DNA of 64,000 nt from assembly GCF_039941015.1 (NCBI RefSeq), contig NZ_JBDVFI010000045.1; one strand, given 5' to 3'. This DNA is from Sedimentitalea sp039941015 (GTDB lineage: Bacteria > Pseudomonadota > Alphaproteobacteria > Rhodobacterales > Rhodobacteraceae). Positions 8,203 to 17,461 of this stretch are shown here, one piece after another. The notes beneath the pieces were generated by a model, which was not told the origin of the DNA, made no database searches, and was given only the letters and a program-made list of their open reading frames with translations. Made by a program: the position numbers and the translations under genes. The first letter of the stretch is position 1; every line of letters begins with the position of its first letter.

Positions 8203-10151
8203 TCCCGTCGTTTTGACAGATAGTCGTCGGTTGTCCGCACCCGTGGCTTTTCGGCCCCTGCAAACGGATTATCCTTGCTTTGAAATTGCGCGTTCACCCG
8301 GCAGTCATCGCACATTTGTATGATGCGCGCCTGCTCTGAGCTTGCGAACATCGGATGACTGTCTGCAAGCTTTTCCATGATCCGCTCGACAGTGGATTTC
8401 ACACCATAAAGCGCGCCGCATTCGATGCAGGCAAAGGGTTCTTCTTCGTTCAGCACCCGCTGTGACAGCGCCGCCTCGCTGGTATCCATCTGCGGCGTCA
8501 ATGTGATCGCGTTCTCCGGACAGATCGTACGGCAAATCCCGCATTGCAGGCAGGCATCTTCCTGAAACCGCAGTTGCGGCATATCCGGATTGTCGATCAA
8601 CGCACCCGACGGGCAAAGCGACACGCAAGACAGGCACAAGGTGCAGGCATCCGTATCGACAAGAACCGCGCCATAGGGCGCCCCATCCGGCAAAGGCAAC
8701 GGCGCATCTATGTCCGGATTTAACGCCTGCGCCGACAGCCGGGCGATCTGGCGGCGATTGCCAAGTGGCAAGACTGGCGAAGATGTGACCGGTTTCGTTT
8801 CGGCCATGTAAAGTGCATCACTCATCAGGTCAGGGTCTGCCTCATCAAGCAATGTCACACGTCCCGGCCCGGCCATGGCCTCTGCCAGCGCTTGCTCTCG
8901 CAACAGAGCGTCCCGTTCCGTCGCGGCGCCGATCAGCACATCGACTTTGGCAAAACCATGCGCCAATGCCCCCAGCATCTCCGCATGGCCAAAACCGGAT
9001 ACAACAACTAGTTCCAGCGGGATTACATCAGCAGGCAAACCCCGACCAAACCGTGCCGCCAACCGGATCATTTCGGCGCCATGCGCATCATGCATCAAAA
9101 GGCGCGGCGCTGTACCACCCGCCGCCTGAAAACTCTCGGCCAGTGTGCGGACCCGCGACAGAACATGCCCCACCGGCGGATCCTCGTAGGTGATCGCCGT
9201 CGATGGACATAATGCAGCGCAAGCGCCACAGCCCGCGCAGATCATAGGGTCGATGGCCACCTGATCGCCATCCGGTGTGATCGCACCGGTCGGACAGATA
9301 TCCAGACAGTTCGAGCATCCAACCTGCCCGGCGCGGGAATGCGCACAAAGGGTCTCATCCAGCCGGACATACAGCGGCTTTTCAAAGGTTCCGATCAATT
9401 GCACCGCTTCGAATGCGACGCTTTGCACCGCCAGTTGATCGCGGGGGTCCGCACGCAGATACCCTTCGCGTTTTTCCGGAGCAGGGGCCATTGACGCATC
9501 CCCGGTCACATCGATCACCAGATCGCAGGTTGACCGTGCGCCATCCTGCGGCGCGCTCCATCCGAACGCTCCTCGTCCGCCCGGCGCGATTTGTTGCAGC
9601 GCATCGATCAGGATCTCAAACCCTCCGAGCGCTCCGCTCACACGCCTTAGCCTGCCGCGCACCGCGTCAAACGAGCGGCTCACTGGCGGCTCGGCTTCAT
9701 CGGTAATCAGCACCGTGACCGTCAGCGCATCGGCCAGTTGTTCCGCCAGAGGCAGCGCAACGTCACCCGGCCCCATGATGAAGCAAATCCCTTCAGACAC
9801 GACATCAAGACTGCGCACCGCTGTCGCTGGCAACAGTGCTTCGGCCACGAGCGCTGCCATTTTCGGCGCGGCATCGGCACCCTGCTCTGACCAGCCTGCC
9901 CGGTCACGCAGATCGACGAACCCCGGCGACTCAACCCCGATTTCCTCAGCGAATTCCTCGAACCGGACACGTTCCTGTTGGCAGGCGATGATCGTGTCGC
10001 CCTCTTCCATCAGCTTGGCCGCTGACATGATCTGTGTTGTGCAAAGCGCCGTATGAACCCGGGAACAGGCCACGTCACAAACACCCGCAATCGCCTCCGG
10101 ATCGACGGTTTGCGTGCCCATGCAGTCACACAGGATCAATGACTTGGCCAT
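8196..10151 (-). CDS. Multi-cluster 4Fe-4S ferredoxin-type protein of the formate dehydrogenase cluster
   Basis: The 651-residue cytoplasmic protein carries two pairs of 4Fe-4S motifs. The first pair is C269/C279/C282/C286 and C305/C308/C311/C315; the second is C503/C506/C509/C513 and C534/C537/C540/C544. Two further CxxC pairs at C575/C578 and C614/C617 could form a rubredoxin- or zinc-type site. The cysteine-rich N-terminus (SLILCDCMG) and the region between resemble HdrA/CoxL-cluster-type electron-transfer proteins. Homologues typically sit next to DUF3305, DUF3306 and TorD genes. I start at ATG 10151 (GGGGAGGG upstream); a frame back to 10286 has no such site. It is divergent from DUF3305 across a 257-base spacer that should hold the main island promoters. 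Its redox partners are unknown. Confidence 0.85.
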   Translation of the reverse strand: MAKSLILCDCMGTQTVDPEAIAGVCDVACSRVHTALCTTQIMSAAKLMEEGDTIIACQQERVRFEEFAEEIGVESPGFVDLRDRAGWSEQGADAAPKMAALVAEALLPATAVRSLDVVSEGICFIMGPGDVALPLAEQLADALTVTVLITDEAEPPVSRSFDAVRGRLRRVSGALGGFEILIDALQQIAPGGRGAFGWSAPQDGARSTCDLVIDVTGDASMAPAPEKREGYLRADPRDQLAVQSVAFEAVQLIGTFEKPLYVRLDETLCAHSRAGQVGCSNCLDICPTGAITPDGDQVAIDPMICAGCGACAALCPSTAITYEDPPVGHVLSRVRTLAESFQAAGGTAPRLLMHDAHGAEMIRLAARFGRGLPADVIPLELVVVSGFGHAEMLGALAHGFAKVDVLIGAATERDALLREQALAEAMAGPGRVTLLDEADPDLMSDALYMAETKPVTSSPVLPLGNRRQIARLSAQALNPDIDAPLPLPDGAPYGAVLVDTDACTLCLSCVSLCPSGALIDNPDMPQLRFQEDACLQCGICRTICPENAITLTPQMDTSEAALSQRVLNEEEPFACIECGALYGVKSTVERIMEKLADSHPMFASSEQARIIQMCDDCRVNAQFQSKDNPFAGAEKPRVRTTDDYLSKRRDH

Positions 10152-10408
10152 GAATACCCTCCCCGGCTCCGCGTCGCTGCGCAGCCGAAACCTAGGCCGA
10201 GCATGCAGTCGAGGTAAAGCGATTACATCCAGACAACCCGCATCCTGCCAAAGAACAGCCACTAAAATACACCGGTATAAGTTCACCTGTATGGCTGCCG
10301 GGCGGAACAGCTACGACTTTGGTCGCAGGAAACCTCCGGACCCCACCCAAAAAACTTGGCGAAGAGCCAATTTTATCCCATACTCGGTGAACGCGCGCGG
10401 GAGGAAAT

Positions 10409-10963
10409 GTGTCAAGAACTGCCGGACAAAAGGTTGAAATGCCCCTTGGGGTCGTCGTTCGCAAGACGCCTGGTGTAACCCGCTGGGCCAAGTGGAACTG
10501 GTCGGCTGTTGCCGTTCTGCCCGGCGCTGCGCCCGCGCATTGGCTCGAATTGCGCCGCGAGGGAAAGGCTGTCGAATATCATGCGGCTACTCTGACATTG
10601 ACGCTCTGGGCCACTGACAGCGAATCCTACTTGGCAAACCTTTCTGACAGTTGCCCATCGGTATACGTGGTGATGCGTGACGAGGGCACCGACGATCCGC
10701 TTAACATGTTGCTGCTGACGGCCTCGCCATACGAAGGTCAGGACTATGCCGACAATGGCGAAGATATCGTCGAAAAAGTGCCCATGCCCGAGGGGCTGGT
10801 CGCCTGGGTGCGGGATTTTGCGCTGACCCATCATGAACACGAAGCCTTTGTGAAACGCCGCCGCGACCACGAGCGGGTTGATCTGAAGCAAGACGGCAAG
10901 GGCGACGCACGTATCCGCCAGACCTCAGACGTCTACCGTGCGCCAAACCGGGGGCTGGTATGA
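10409..10963 (+). CDS. DUF3305 domain protein
   Basis: The 184-residue soluble protein contains the DUF3305 hallmark MPLGVVVRKTPGVTRWAKW near residue 11 and a central HAATLTLTLWATDSESYLAN. The family is uncharacterised and almost always lies upstream of DUF3306 and TorD in formate dehydrogenase operons. The start is a GTG at 10409 with GGAGG four bases before it; the ATG at 10439 is an alternative that would leave the conserved core intact. The gene overlaps DUF3306 by four bases (ATGA). A role in assembly or maturation of the enzyme is inferred only from constant co-occurrence. Confidence 0.85.
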   Translation: MSRTAGQKVEMPLGVVVRKTPGVTRWAKWNWSAVAVLPGAAPAHWLELRREGKAVEYHAATLTLTLWATDSESYLANLSDSCPSVYVVMRDEGTDDPLNMLLLTASPYEGQDYADNGEDIVEKVPMPEGLVAWVRDFALTHHEHEAFVKRRRDHERVDLKQDGKGDARIRQTSDVYRAPNRGLV

Positions 10964-11550
10964 CCCGCGAGCACGATTTCTGGTCGCGCCGCCGGGCGGC
11001 AGTCGAAGCCGAGGCTGGCGCCGAGGCGGAGGCCGAAATCGAAGCGAAACGCGCCGCATTGGAAGCGCGTGAGGATGCCGAGGTCTTGCAAGAATTGAAC
11101 CTCCCTGACCCTGATACACTCTGCGCTGATGACAATATCAGCGCGTTCATGGACCAACTCGTGCCAGACCGCCTCCGGCGCCGGGCGCTGCGGCGGTTCT
11201 GGCGACTCAATCCTGTGTTGGCGAATGTGGACGGGCTGGTTGATTACGGCGAGGATTATACTGACAGCGCAACCGTCGTCGAGAATCTGCAAACGGCGTA
11301 CCAGGTCGGCAAAGGCATGCTGAGCCACATCGAGGCCATGGCTGCCGAGACCGAAAGCGAGACTCCCGCGCCAATGGACGAGCCCGAAGAAGAGATCAAT
11401 GTCGCCGCTCTCGCGGAGGAGGCTGCGCCCGCAGCCGACACAGGCAAAGAGGCGGTCCCCATCGGGGACCCCGATGAGCCTGTCACCCAACCGACCCCAC
11501 ACCGCATGCGGTTCGACTTTCCCCAAGAGACCGCGAGTGAGAGAACCTGA
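10960..11550 (+). CDS. DUF3306 domain protein
   Basis: The 196-residue protein starts MTREHDFWSRRRAAVEAE, typical of DUF3306, and is highly charged with an Ala/Glu-rich likely helical N-terminal third. The conserved core is NLPDPDTLCADDNISAFM followed by LVPDRLRRRALRRFWR; the C-terminal third is acidic, proline-containing and probably disordered. It has no signal peptide or metal motif. The start is coupled to the DUF3305 stop, and its own stop is immediately followed by the TorD start, so the three are made together. Function is unknown; the family is a standard companion of formate dehydrogenases. Confidence 0.85.
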   Translation: MTREHDFWSRRRAAVEAEAGAEAEAEIEAKRAALEAREDAEVLQELNLPDPDTLCADDNISAFMDQLVPDRLRRRALRRFWRLNPVLANVDGLVDYGEDYTDSATVVENLQTAYQVGKGMLSHIEAMAAETESETPAPMDEPEEEINVAALAEEAAPAADTGKEAVPIGDPDEPVTQPTPHRMRFDFPQETASERT

Positions 11551-12162
11551 ATGAACAATGCTGCCGAAACCGCAACCAAAGTTCCTGCCGAAGATCGGTT
11601 GCGTGCGGATTTCTACAATTTTCTCGGACTGCTGCTTGCCGGTCCCCCTGATCAAATCGTGCTCGATCAAATGGCGGGCCTCACCGGCGACAGCACCGAT
11701 CTGGGACAAGCCATCGGAGGCATGGCCCGCGTTGCCAGAGTCACCAAACCGGCGACCGCCGAACGCGAGTTCAACGCACTTTTCATCGGGCTTGGCCGAG
11801 GCGAGTTGCTGCCCTATGCGAGCTATTACCTCACGGGCTTTCTCAACGAGAAACCTCTGGCGCAGCTTCGCGCTGACATGGCCGCGCGGGGCATTACCCG
11901 CGCGCCGAACGTCTATGAACCTCAGGACAACATCGCCAGCCTCATGGAAATGATGGCAGGAATGATCGTCGGGCGTTTCGGTGCTCCTGCCCCGCTGAAC
12001 GACCAAAAAACGTTCTGGACGCGCCATATTGGCCCCTGGGCCGGGCACTTCTATACAGACCTTGAGGCTGCCGAACACTCGGTTCTCTATGCTTCGGTCG
12101 GTACCGCCGGTCGTGTGTTCATGGAGATCGAGCGCGATGGCTTCAGAATGACTGCGGGTTAG
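11551..12162 (+). CDS. TorD-family redox enzyme maturation chaperone
   Basis: The 203-residue all-helical cytoplasmic protein fits the TorD/DmsD family: LRADFYNFLGLLLAGPPD at the N-terminus and, near residues 118-124, the signature YEPQDNI, equivalent to the E-P-x-D-H/N motif that binds the Tat signal. The family holds molybdoenzyme subunits unfolded until the cofactor is inserted and then releases them to Tat export. The clients here would be the Tat signals of the 63-residue peptide and of FdhA just downstream. It abuts the DUF3306 stop with no spacer. Confidence 0.88.
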   Translation: MNNAAETATKVPAEDRLRADFYNFLGLLLAGPPDQIVLDQMAGLTGDSTDLGQAIGGMARVARVTKPATAEREFNALFIGLGRGELLPYASYYLTGFLNEKPLAQLRADMAARGITRAPNVYEPQDNIASLMEMMAGMIVGRFGAPAPLNDQKTFWTRHIGPWAGHFYTDLEAAEHSVLYASVGTAGRVFMEIERDGFRMTAG

Positions 12163-12222
12163 ACCCGCCTTTTACCGCCCCTGCACCGGGGCAAACCGCA
12201 TAACGGACAAGGAGACACTCCG

Positions 12223-12414
12223 ATGCGCAAACCCAAGGAAGACGGCACCAGTCGCCGCAATTTCCTGAAACTCGCCGGAACTGCAGCCCCCGCTGCCGTT
12301 GCTGCCGCCGCTCTCGGCGGGTCCGAGGCCGAGGCCGCCGACCTTCCGGTCGACGAGACCCGCATTCAGGACACGGCGCATACCCGCGCCTATCTCGACT
12401 CGGCCCGTTTCTGA
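12223..12414 (+). CDS. 63-residue Tat-signal peptide protein of the formate dehydrogenase operon
   Basis: The product is mostly a Tat signal: SRRNFLKLAG places the twin arginines at residues 11-12, followed by an Ala-rich hydrophobic core and a likely cleavage after EAEA. Only about 24 residues would remain, beginning ADLPVDETRIQDTAH and ending in RF. A strong site, AAGGAG, precedes the ATG by about nine bases, so it is almost certainly translated. Similar short Tat peptides precede FdhA genes in this group. It could be a tiny periplasmic subunit or a decoy for the TorD chaperone; neither can be decided from sequence. Confidence 0.8.
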   Translation: MRKPKEDGTSRRNFLKLAGTAAPAAVAAAALGGSEAEAADLPVDETRIQDTAHTRAYLDSARF

Positions 12415-12547
12415 GGTCGACCACATACCACGATTGCGCCCGGTAATCTAAATCGGACGACATCCCCCAAGGCAGACGGTGGCGTGACGCCCTGACGCCG
12501 GATCAGAGACACCCAGCCAGCCACCGCTTTGGCCAGCACGGAAGGAA

Positions 12548-15517
12548 ATGAACATGCTTAGGAAAAAGACCAACGGGGTTGCACGACGCCCCCAGCGGGC
12601 AAGTATCCTGTCTGACGTGACAGAAAAATCGGTGGATCGCCGCGCATTCCTGCGCGGATCGGGCCTTGCCATTGGCGGCCTCGCCGCAATCAGCGCCACA
12701 GGAGGCACCGTCACCGCCGCCAACGCCCAGACGGCCGCCGGGGCTGCGGTCGAGACGATCAAATCAGTCTGCACCCATTGCTCGGTTGGCTGTACCGTGG
12801 TTGCCGAAGTGCAGGACGGCGTCTGGATCGGTCAGGAACCCGGCTGGGACAGCCCATTCAATCTGGGCGGACATTGCGCCAAGGGCGCCGCGGTTCGCGA
12901 ACACGCCCACGGCGAGCGCCGCCTGAAGTACCCGATGAAGAAAGAAGGCGGTGAGTGGAAGCGCATCAGCTGGGAACAGGCCATCGACGAAATCGGCGAC
13001 GGCATGATGCAAATCCGCGAGGAAAGTGGGCCCGACAGCGTTTATTGGCTCGGTTCTGCCAAATACAACAACGAACAGGCCTATCTGTTCCGCAAGTTCG
13101 CCGCCTATTGGGGCACCAACAACGTCGACCATCAGGCGCGTATCTGCCATTCGACCACCGTTTCGGGTGTGGCGAATACATGGGGCTACGGCGCCATGAC
13201 CAACAGCTACAATGACATTCACAACAGCCAGGCGATGTTCCTGATCGGCAGCAACCCTGCCGAGGCGCATCCTGTCTCGCTGGTCCATCTGCTCAAGGCC
13301 AAAGAGCAGAACAACGCCCCCCTGATCGTCTGCGATCCGCGCTTTACCCGCACGGCATCGCACGCGGATGAATACGTCCGCTTCCGGCCCGGCACCGACG
13401 TGGCGCTGGTGTGGGGCATTCTCTGGCACATCTTTGAGAACGGTTGGGAGGACAAGGAGTTCATCCGCACCCGTGTCTGGGGCATGGATCAAATCCGCGA
13501 AGAAGTCGCCAACTGGAACCCTGAAGAAGTCGAGCGTGTCACCGGCGCGCCAGGCAGCCAGTTGCGCCGCGTCGCACGGACGCTGGCCAACAACCGGCCC
13601 GGCACGGTCATCTGGTGCATGGGCGGCACCCAGCACACAAACGGCAACAACAACACCCGCGCCTATTGTGTGCTGCAACTGGCACTTGGAAACATGGGCA
13701 CCTCCGGTGGTGGGACCAACATCTTCCGTGGCCACGACAACGTGCAGGGCGCGACCGATCTTGGCGTTCTCTCGCACACATTGCCGGGCTATTACGGCCT
13801 GTCGGCGGGGGCATGGGGTCATTGGGCCCGTGTCTGGGAAGAAGACCCAGAATGGCTCTCTGCACAGTTTGCCAGCATTGCTGACAGCGAGGGCAAAGAA
13901 ACCTCGCTTCAGAACCTGACGGGTATTCCGGTCAGTCGCTGGATCGACGGTGTGCTCGAAGACCCGGACAATATGGACAACCCCGACAAGGTGCGCGCCA
14001 TGGTTCTGTGGGGACACGCCCCCAACAGCCAGACGCGCGGCAAGGAAATGAAGACGGCGATGGAAAAGCTCGACATGCTGGTCGTGGTTGATCCCTATCC
14101 CACCGTCTCGGCCGTGCTGCATGACCGCACCGACGGAGTCTACCTGTTGCCAGCCTGCACCCAGTTCGAGACCCGTGGCTCTGTCACCGCCTCAAACCGG
14201 TCCCTGCAATGGCGCGACCGGGTGGTCGAGCCACTGTTCGAAAGCTTGCCGGACGAGGTCATCATGGCCAAGTTCGCCAACAAGTTCGGCTGGGCCGACC
14301 GGCTGTTCCGCAATATCGAGATGGAAGACAGCGAAACCCCTGTCGTCGAGAGCATCACCCGCGAGTTCAACAAGGGTATGTGGACTGTCGGCTATACCGG
14401 TCAGTCACCCGAGCGGATCAAGCTGCACATGGCCAACCAGCATACGTTCGACCGGACGACGCTGCAGGCGATTGGCGGACCTGCAGATGGTGATTACTAC
14501 GGCATGCCGTGGCCCTGCTGGGGCACGCCCGAGATGAACCACCCGGGTACACCCAACCTTTATGACATGTCCAAACCGGTGGCCGAGGGTGGTCTTACCT
14601 TCCGCGCCCGGTTCGGCGTAGAGCGGGATGGCGACAACCTGCTTGCCGACGGGGTCTATTCCGTTGGGTCCGAGATTCAGGATGGGTATCCAGAGTTTAC
14701 CTACCAGATGCTCAGGGATCTCGGCTGGCACACCGATCTGACGGACGAAGAACGGCGCGCCATTGGGCGGGCCGCCTCACTGGAAGGTTTCAAGGAAGTC
14801 GGCGAGGCCGGGATGTCTCCTTTCCCGTCCGATTACGATGATCGTGTCAGCAGCGTGAACTGGAAGACCGACCTGTCCGGCGGGATCCAACGGGTTGCGA
14901 TCGCTCATGGCTGTGCGCCCTTTGGCAATGCCAAAGCACGGACAGTCGTCTGGACCTTCCCTGATCCAGTACCGGTCCACCGCGAGCCGCTGTATACACC
15001 GCGGCGCGATCTGGTGGCTGATTATCCGACCTACGAGGACCGCAAGTTCTATCGACTGCCAACCATGTATGCGTCGATCCAGAGAAACGACTTCTCTCAG
15101 GAATACCCGATGATCCTGACATCCGGTCGGCTGGTTGAATACGAAGGCGGCGGCGATGAAACCCGGTCCAACCCCTGGCTGGCCGAGCTACAGCAGGACA
15201 TGTTCGTCGAGATCAACCCGAGAGACGCCAATAATCTGGGCGTCCGCGACGGTGCGCAGGTCTGGGTCGAAGGTGCCGAGGGGTCAAAGGTCAGGGTGAT
15301 GGCCATGGTGACCGAACGGGTCGGAGCGGGTGTGGCCTTTATGCCCTTCCACTTTGGCGGCCACTTCGAAGGCAAGGACCTGCGGGACAAGTATCCGAGC
15401 GGGGCCGACCCCTACGTTTTGGGTGAAAGCACCAACACCGCCCAGACCTATGGATATGATTCCGTCACACAAATGCAGGAGACCAAGGCCACTCTCTGCA
15501 AGATCTCAGCAGCATAA
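12548..15517 (+). CDS. fdhA: Formate dehydrogenase, catalytic subunit (Mo/W-bisMGD)
   Basis: The 989-residue precursor has a Tat signal (DRRAFLRGSG, R31-R32), so the enzyme acts in the periplasm, oxidising formate to CO2. Cysteines C75, C78, C82 and C110 bind the proximal 4Fe-4S cluster. The metal ligand is C200 in RICHSTT, followed by the catalytic H201; the codon is TGC, so this is the cysteine rather than selenocysteine form. The molybdopterin dinucleotide domains follow, with a C-terminal barrel domain from about residue 850. The start may be the second ATG at 12554, which has better spacing to AAGGA. It is followed after 12 bases by fdhB. Confidence 0.95.
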   Translation: MNMLRKKTNGVARRPQRASILSDVTEKSVDRRAFLRGSGLAIGGLAAISATGGTVTAANAQTAAGAAVETIKSVCTHCSVGCTVVAEVQDGVWIGQEPGWDSPFNLGGHCAKGAAVREHAHGERRLKYPMKKEGGEWKRISWEQAIDEIGDGMMQIREESGPDSVYWLGSAKYNNEQAYLFRKFAAYWGTNNVDHQARICHSTTVSGVANTWGYGAMTNSYNDIHNSQAMFLIGSNPAEAHPVSLVHLLKAKEQNNAPLIVCDPRFTRTASHADEYVRFRPGTDVALVWGILWHIFENGWEDKEFIRTRVWGMDQIREEVANWNPEEVERVTGAPGSQLRRVARTLANNRPGTVIWCMGGTQHTNGNNNTRAYCVLQLALGNMGTSGGGTNIFRGHDNVQGATDLGVLSHTLPGYYGLSAGAWGHWARVWEEDPEWLSAQFASIADSEGKETSLQNLTGIPVSRWIDGVLEDPDNMDNPDKVRAMVLWGHAPNSQTRGKEMKTAMEKLDMLVVVDPYPTVSAVLHDRTDGVYLLPACTQFETRGSVTASNRSLQWRDRVVEPLFESLPDEVIMAKFANKFGWADRLFRNIEMEDSETPVVESITREFNKGMWTVGYTGQSPERIKLHMANQHTFDRTTLQAIGGPADGDYYGMPWPCWGTPEMNHPGTPNLYDMSKPVAEGGLTFRARFGVERDGDNLLADGVYSVGSEIQDGYPEFTYQMLRDLGWHTDLTDEERRAIGRAASLEGFKEVGEAGMSPFPSDYDDRVSSVNWKTDLSGGIQRVAIAHGCAPFGNAKARTVVWTFPDPVPVHREPLYTPRRDLVADYPTYEDRKFYRLPTMYASIQRNDFSQEYPMILTSGRLVEYEGGGDETRSNPWLAELQQDMFVEINPRDANNLGVRDGAQVWVEGAEGSKVRVMAMVTERVGAGVAFMPFHFGGHFEGKDLRDKYPSGADPYVLGESTNTAQTYGYDSVTQMQETKATLCKISAA

Positions 15518-15529
15518 GGAGTAAGAGAC

Positions 15530-16123
15530 ATGGCAAGAGCAAAGTTTCTCTGCGACGCCGAACGCTGCATCGAATGCAACGCCTGCGTCACCGCCTGTAA
15601 GAACGAACATGAGGTGCCTTGGGGCATCAACCGGCGGCGGGTTGTAACCATCAATGATGGTAAACCCGGCGAAAGGTCGATCTCGGTCGCCTGCATGCAC
15701 TGTTCCGACGCGCCCTGCATGGCGGTCTGTCCGGTCGACTGTTTCTACCAAACCGAAGAAGGCGTGGTGCTGCATTCCAAGGATCTGTGCATCGGGTGCG
15801 GATACTGTTTCTACGCGTGTCCGTTCGGTGCGCCGCAATATCCACAGGCAGGCAATTTCGGATCGCGCGGCAAGATGGACAAATGCACCTTCTGCGCCGG
15901 TGGCCCCGAGGAAAACCATTCCACAGCCGAGTTCGCCAAATATGGTCGCAATCGGATCGCGGAAGGCAAACTGCCGATCTGTGCCGAAATGTGTTCGACC
16001 AAGGCGCTGCTGGCCGGTGATGGTGACGTGGTATCCGCAATCTATCGCGAACGCGTGGTTGCCCGCGGCTTTGGTTCGGGCGCCTGGGGTTGGGGCACCG
16101 CTTACGATCAAAAGGGCGGCTAG
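15530..16123 (+). CDS. fdhB: Formate dehydrogenase, iron-sulfur beta subunit
   Basis: The 197-residue protein contains four 4Fe-4S motifs arranged as two ferredoxin-like pairs: CIECNACVTACK near the N-terminus, CMHCSDAPCMAVCPVDC, CIGCGYCFYACPFG, and a C-terminal set built from CTFC and CAEMC. This is the FDH3/DmsB-type beta subunit that carries electrons from the alpha subunit to the membrane cytochrome. It has no signal of its own and is expected to be exported with FdhA as a folded complex through Tat. AAGGAG precedes the ATG. A GC-rich hairpin follows the gene before fdhC. Confidence 0.95.
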   Translation: MARAKFLCDAERCIECNACVTACKNEHEVPWGINRRRVVTINDGKPGERSISVACMHCSDAPCMAVCPVDCFYQTEEGVVLHSKDLCIGCGYCFYACPFGAPQYPQAGNFGSRGKMDKCTFCAGGPEENHSTAEFAKYGRNRIAEGKLPICAEMCSTKALLAGDGDVVSAIYRERVVARGFGSGAWGWGTAYDQKGG

Positions 16124-16138
16124 GTCTTTCACTGATTT

Positions 16139-16162
16139 GGGCGGCCCGTTACCGGGTCGCCC
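16139..16162 (+). terminator. Intercistronic hairpin between fdhB and fdhC
   Basis: The stem GGGCGGCCCG pairs with CGGGTCGCCC across a TTAC loop (ten pairs, one G-U). It is followed by GCGCCCTTTTG, only four T residues, so it is more likely a partial terminator or an mRNA-stabilising element than a full stop; fdhC belongs to the same function and follows within 45 bases. Confidence 0.45.
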
Positions 16163-16205
16163 GCGCCCTTTTGATGGGTTTTGAACTGACAATAGGACAC
16201 GCAAC

Positions 16206-17459
16206 ATGCGCTTTCGCCTACTGACGCTGCTTGTCGGCCTGCTTTTGCCGCTATCACTCGCCGCGCAGGATGCGTCGATTCAGCAATTGACCGAGCCCCT
16301 GACGGTCGATCCGGGCGCGGACTCTACCGGAGGCACCGATACACGTGCGGCCACCGGCGGCGCGCAGACGCTTGACGATATTCTGGCACGCCAACGCGGC
16401 GAAAAGATTGATGACAGCTTTCGCCGCGATGCCACCGGCGATCCAGACAGCGCCAGCGCGATCGCCTCGCAACTGGGTACGCTTGGCGGTGCCTCTGATC
16501 CCGAACTGTGGCGCGCCATGCGGTATGGCAGCGCCGATATCACCGTCAGTTCGCGCAGCCCCGCCGCCGATGTGATCATGCAGGACGGCGGCATGTGGTG
16601 GCTGCAGTTCCGACAAGGTCCGCTGGCGACCTACGGGGCATATCTGCTGGGCGGTACGCTGGTCCTGTTGGCCCTCTTCCTTTTGCTCCGAGGCCGAATT
16701 CGTATCGAAGGTGAAAAGTCCGGGCGCACGCTCACCCGGTTCAGCGGCTTTGAGCGATTTGGTCACTGGCTGTTCGCTGGCAGTTTCCTGATTCTCGGGG
16801 CAACCGGATTAATCACGCTTTTTGGCCGTACCGTCATGATCCCGATGTTTGGCAAAGATATGTTCGCCACACTCGCGCTGGCCAGCAAATGGGTTCACAA
16901 CAATGTTGCTTGGGCGTTCATGGCCGGGTTGATCCTCGTGATTCTGAACTGGACCCTGCACAACATCCCCAACAAGCATGATCTGAAATGGCTGGCCATG
17001 GGCGGCGGGCTGTTTTCCAAAGGGGTTCACCCCCCCGCCCGGAAATTCAATGCCGGGCAAAAGATGATCTTCTGGGGATGCGTTGTTCTGGGCCTGTCGA
17101 TCAGCGCCTCAGGTCTGTCGCTGCTCTTTCCGTTTGAATTGCCGATGTTTGCCAAGACCTTTGCGCTGATCAACGATACCGGCGCCCCCGGCTGGGTTGG
17201 CATGCAGCCCCTGCCCGAGCAGCTCGCCGCGCAGGAAGAAATGCAGTTCGCACAACTCTGGCACGCGGTTGTCGCGTTTGTATTCATGGCGATGATCTTT
17301 GCGCACATCTATCTCGGCACCGTCGGCATGGAAGGTGCGTTCGACGCCATGGGGACCGGCGAAGTCGACGAACAATGGGCGCGTGAACATCACGGATTAT
17401 GGGTAGAGGAGGTCAAAGCCAAGGAGGCGGCTGCCGGAACCACCGCCCCCGCCGAGTAG
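16206..17459 (+). CDS. fdhC: Formate dehydrogenase, cytochrome b gamma subunit
   Basis: The 417-residue protein starts with a signal-like helix ending LSLAAQ, then an unusual periplasmic stretch of about 110 residues, one helix near 140-160, and from about 175 the four-helix di-haem cytochrome b domain of the FdnI/FdhC family. Candidate haem ligands are the histidines in RFGHWLFAG, KWVHNNVAW, LWHAVVAF and FAHIYLGT. The subunit anchors the enzyme and passes formate electrons to quinone or to a cytochrome c. The C-terminus is cytoplasmic and Ala/Glu-rich. The next gene starts three bases after its stop. Confidence 0.93.
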   Translation: MRFRLLTLLVGLLLPLSLAAQDASIQQLTEPLTVDPGADSTGGTDTRAATGGAQTLDDILARQRGEKIDDSFRRDATGDPDSASAIASQLGTLGGASDPELWRAMRYGSADITVSSRSPAADVIMQDGGMWWLQFRQGPLATYGAYLLGGTLVLLALFLLLRGRIRIEGEKSGRTLTRFSGFERFGHWLFAGSFLILGATGLITLFGRTVMIPMFGKDMFATLALASKWVHNNVAWAFMAGLILVILNWTLHNIPNKHDLKWLAMGGGLFSKGVHPPARKFNAGQKMIFWGCVVLGLSISASGLSLLFPFELPMFAKTFALINDTGAPGWVGMQPLPEQLAAQEEMQFAQLWHAVVAFVFMAMIFAHIYLGTVGMEGAFDAMGTGEVDEQWAREHHGLWVEEVKAKEAAAGTTAPAE

Positions 17460-17461
17460 AC

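Noticed and set aside
12177..12192. Hairpin GCCCC/GGGGC after the TorD gene
   Set aside because: Five pairs only and no T run; could be chance in GC-rich sequence.
13138..13152. Possible selenocysteine at the formate dehydrogenase active site
   Set aside because: The codon at residue 200 is TGC (cysteine), so no selenocysteine insertion is needed.
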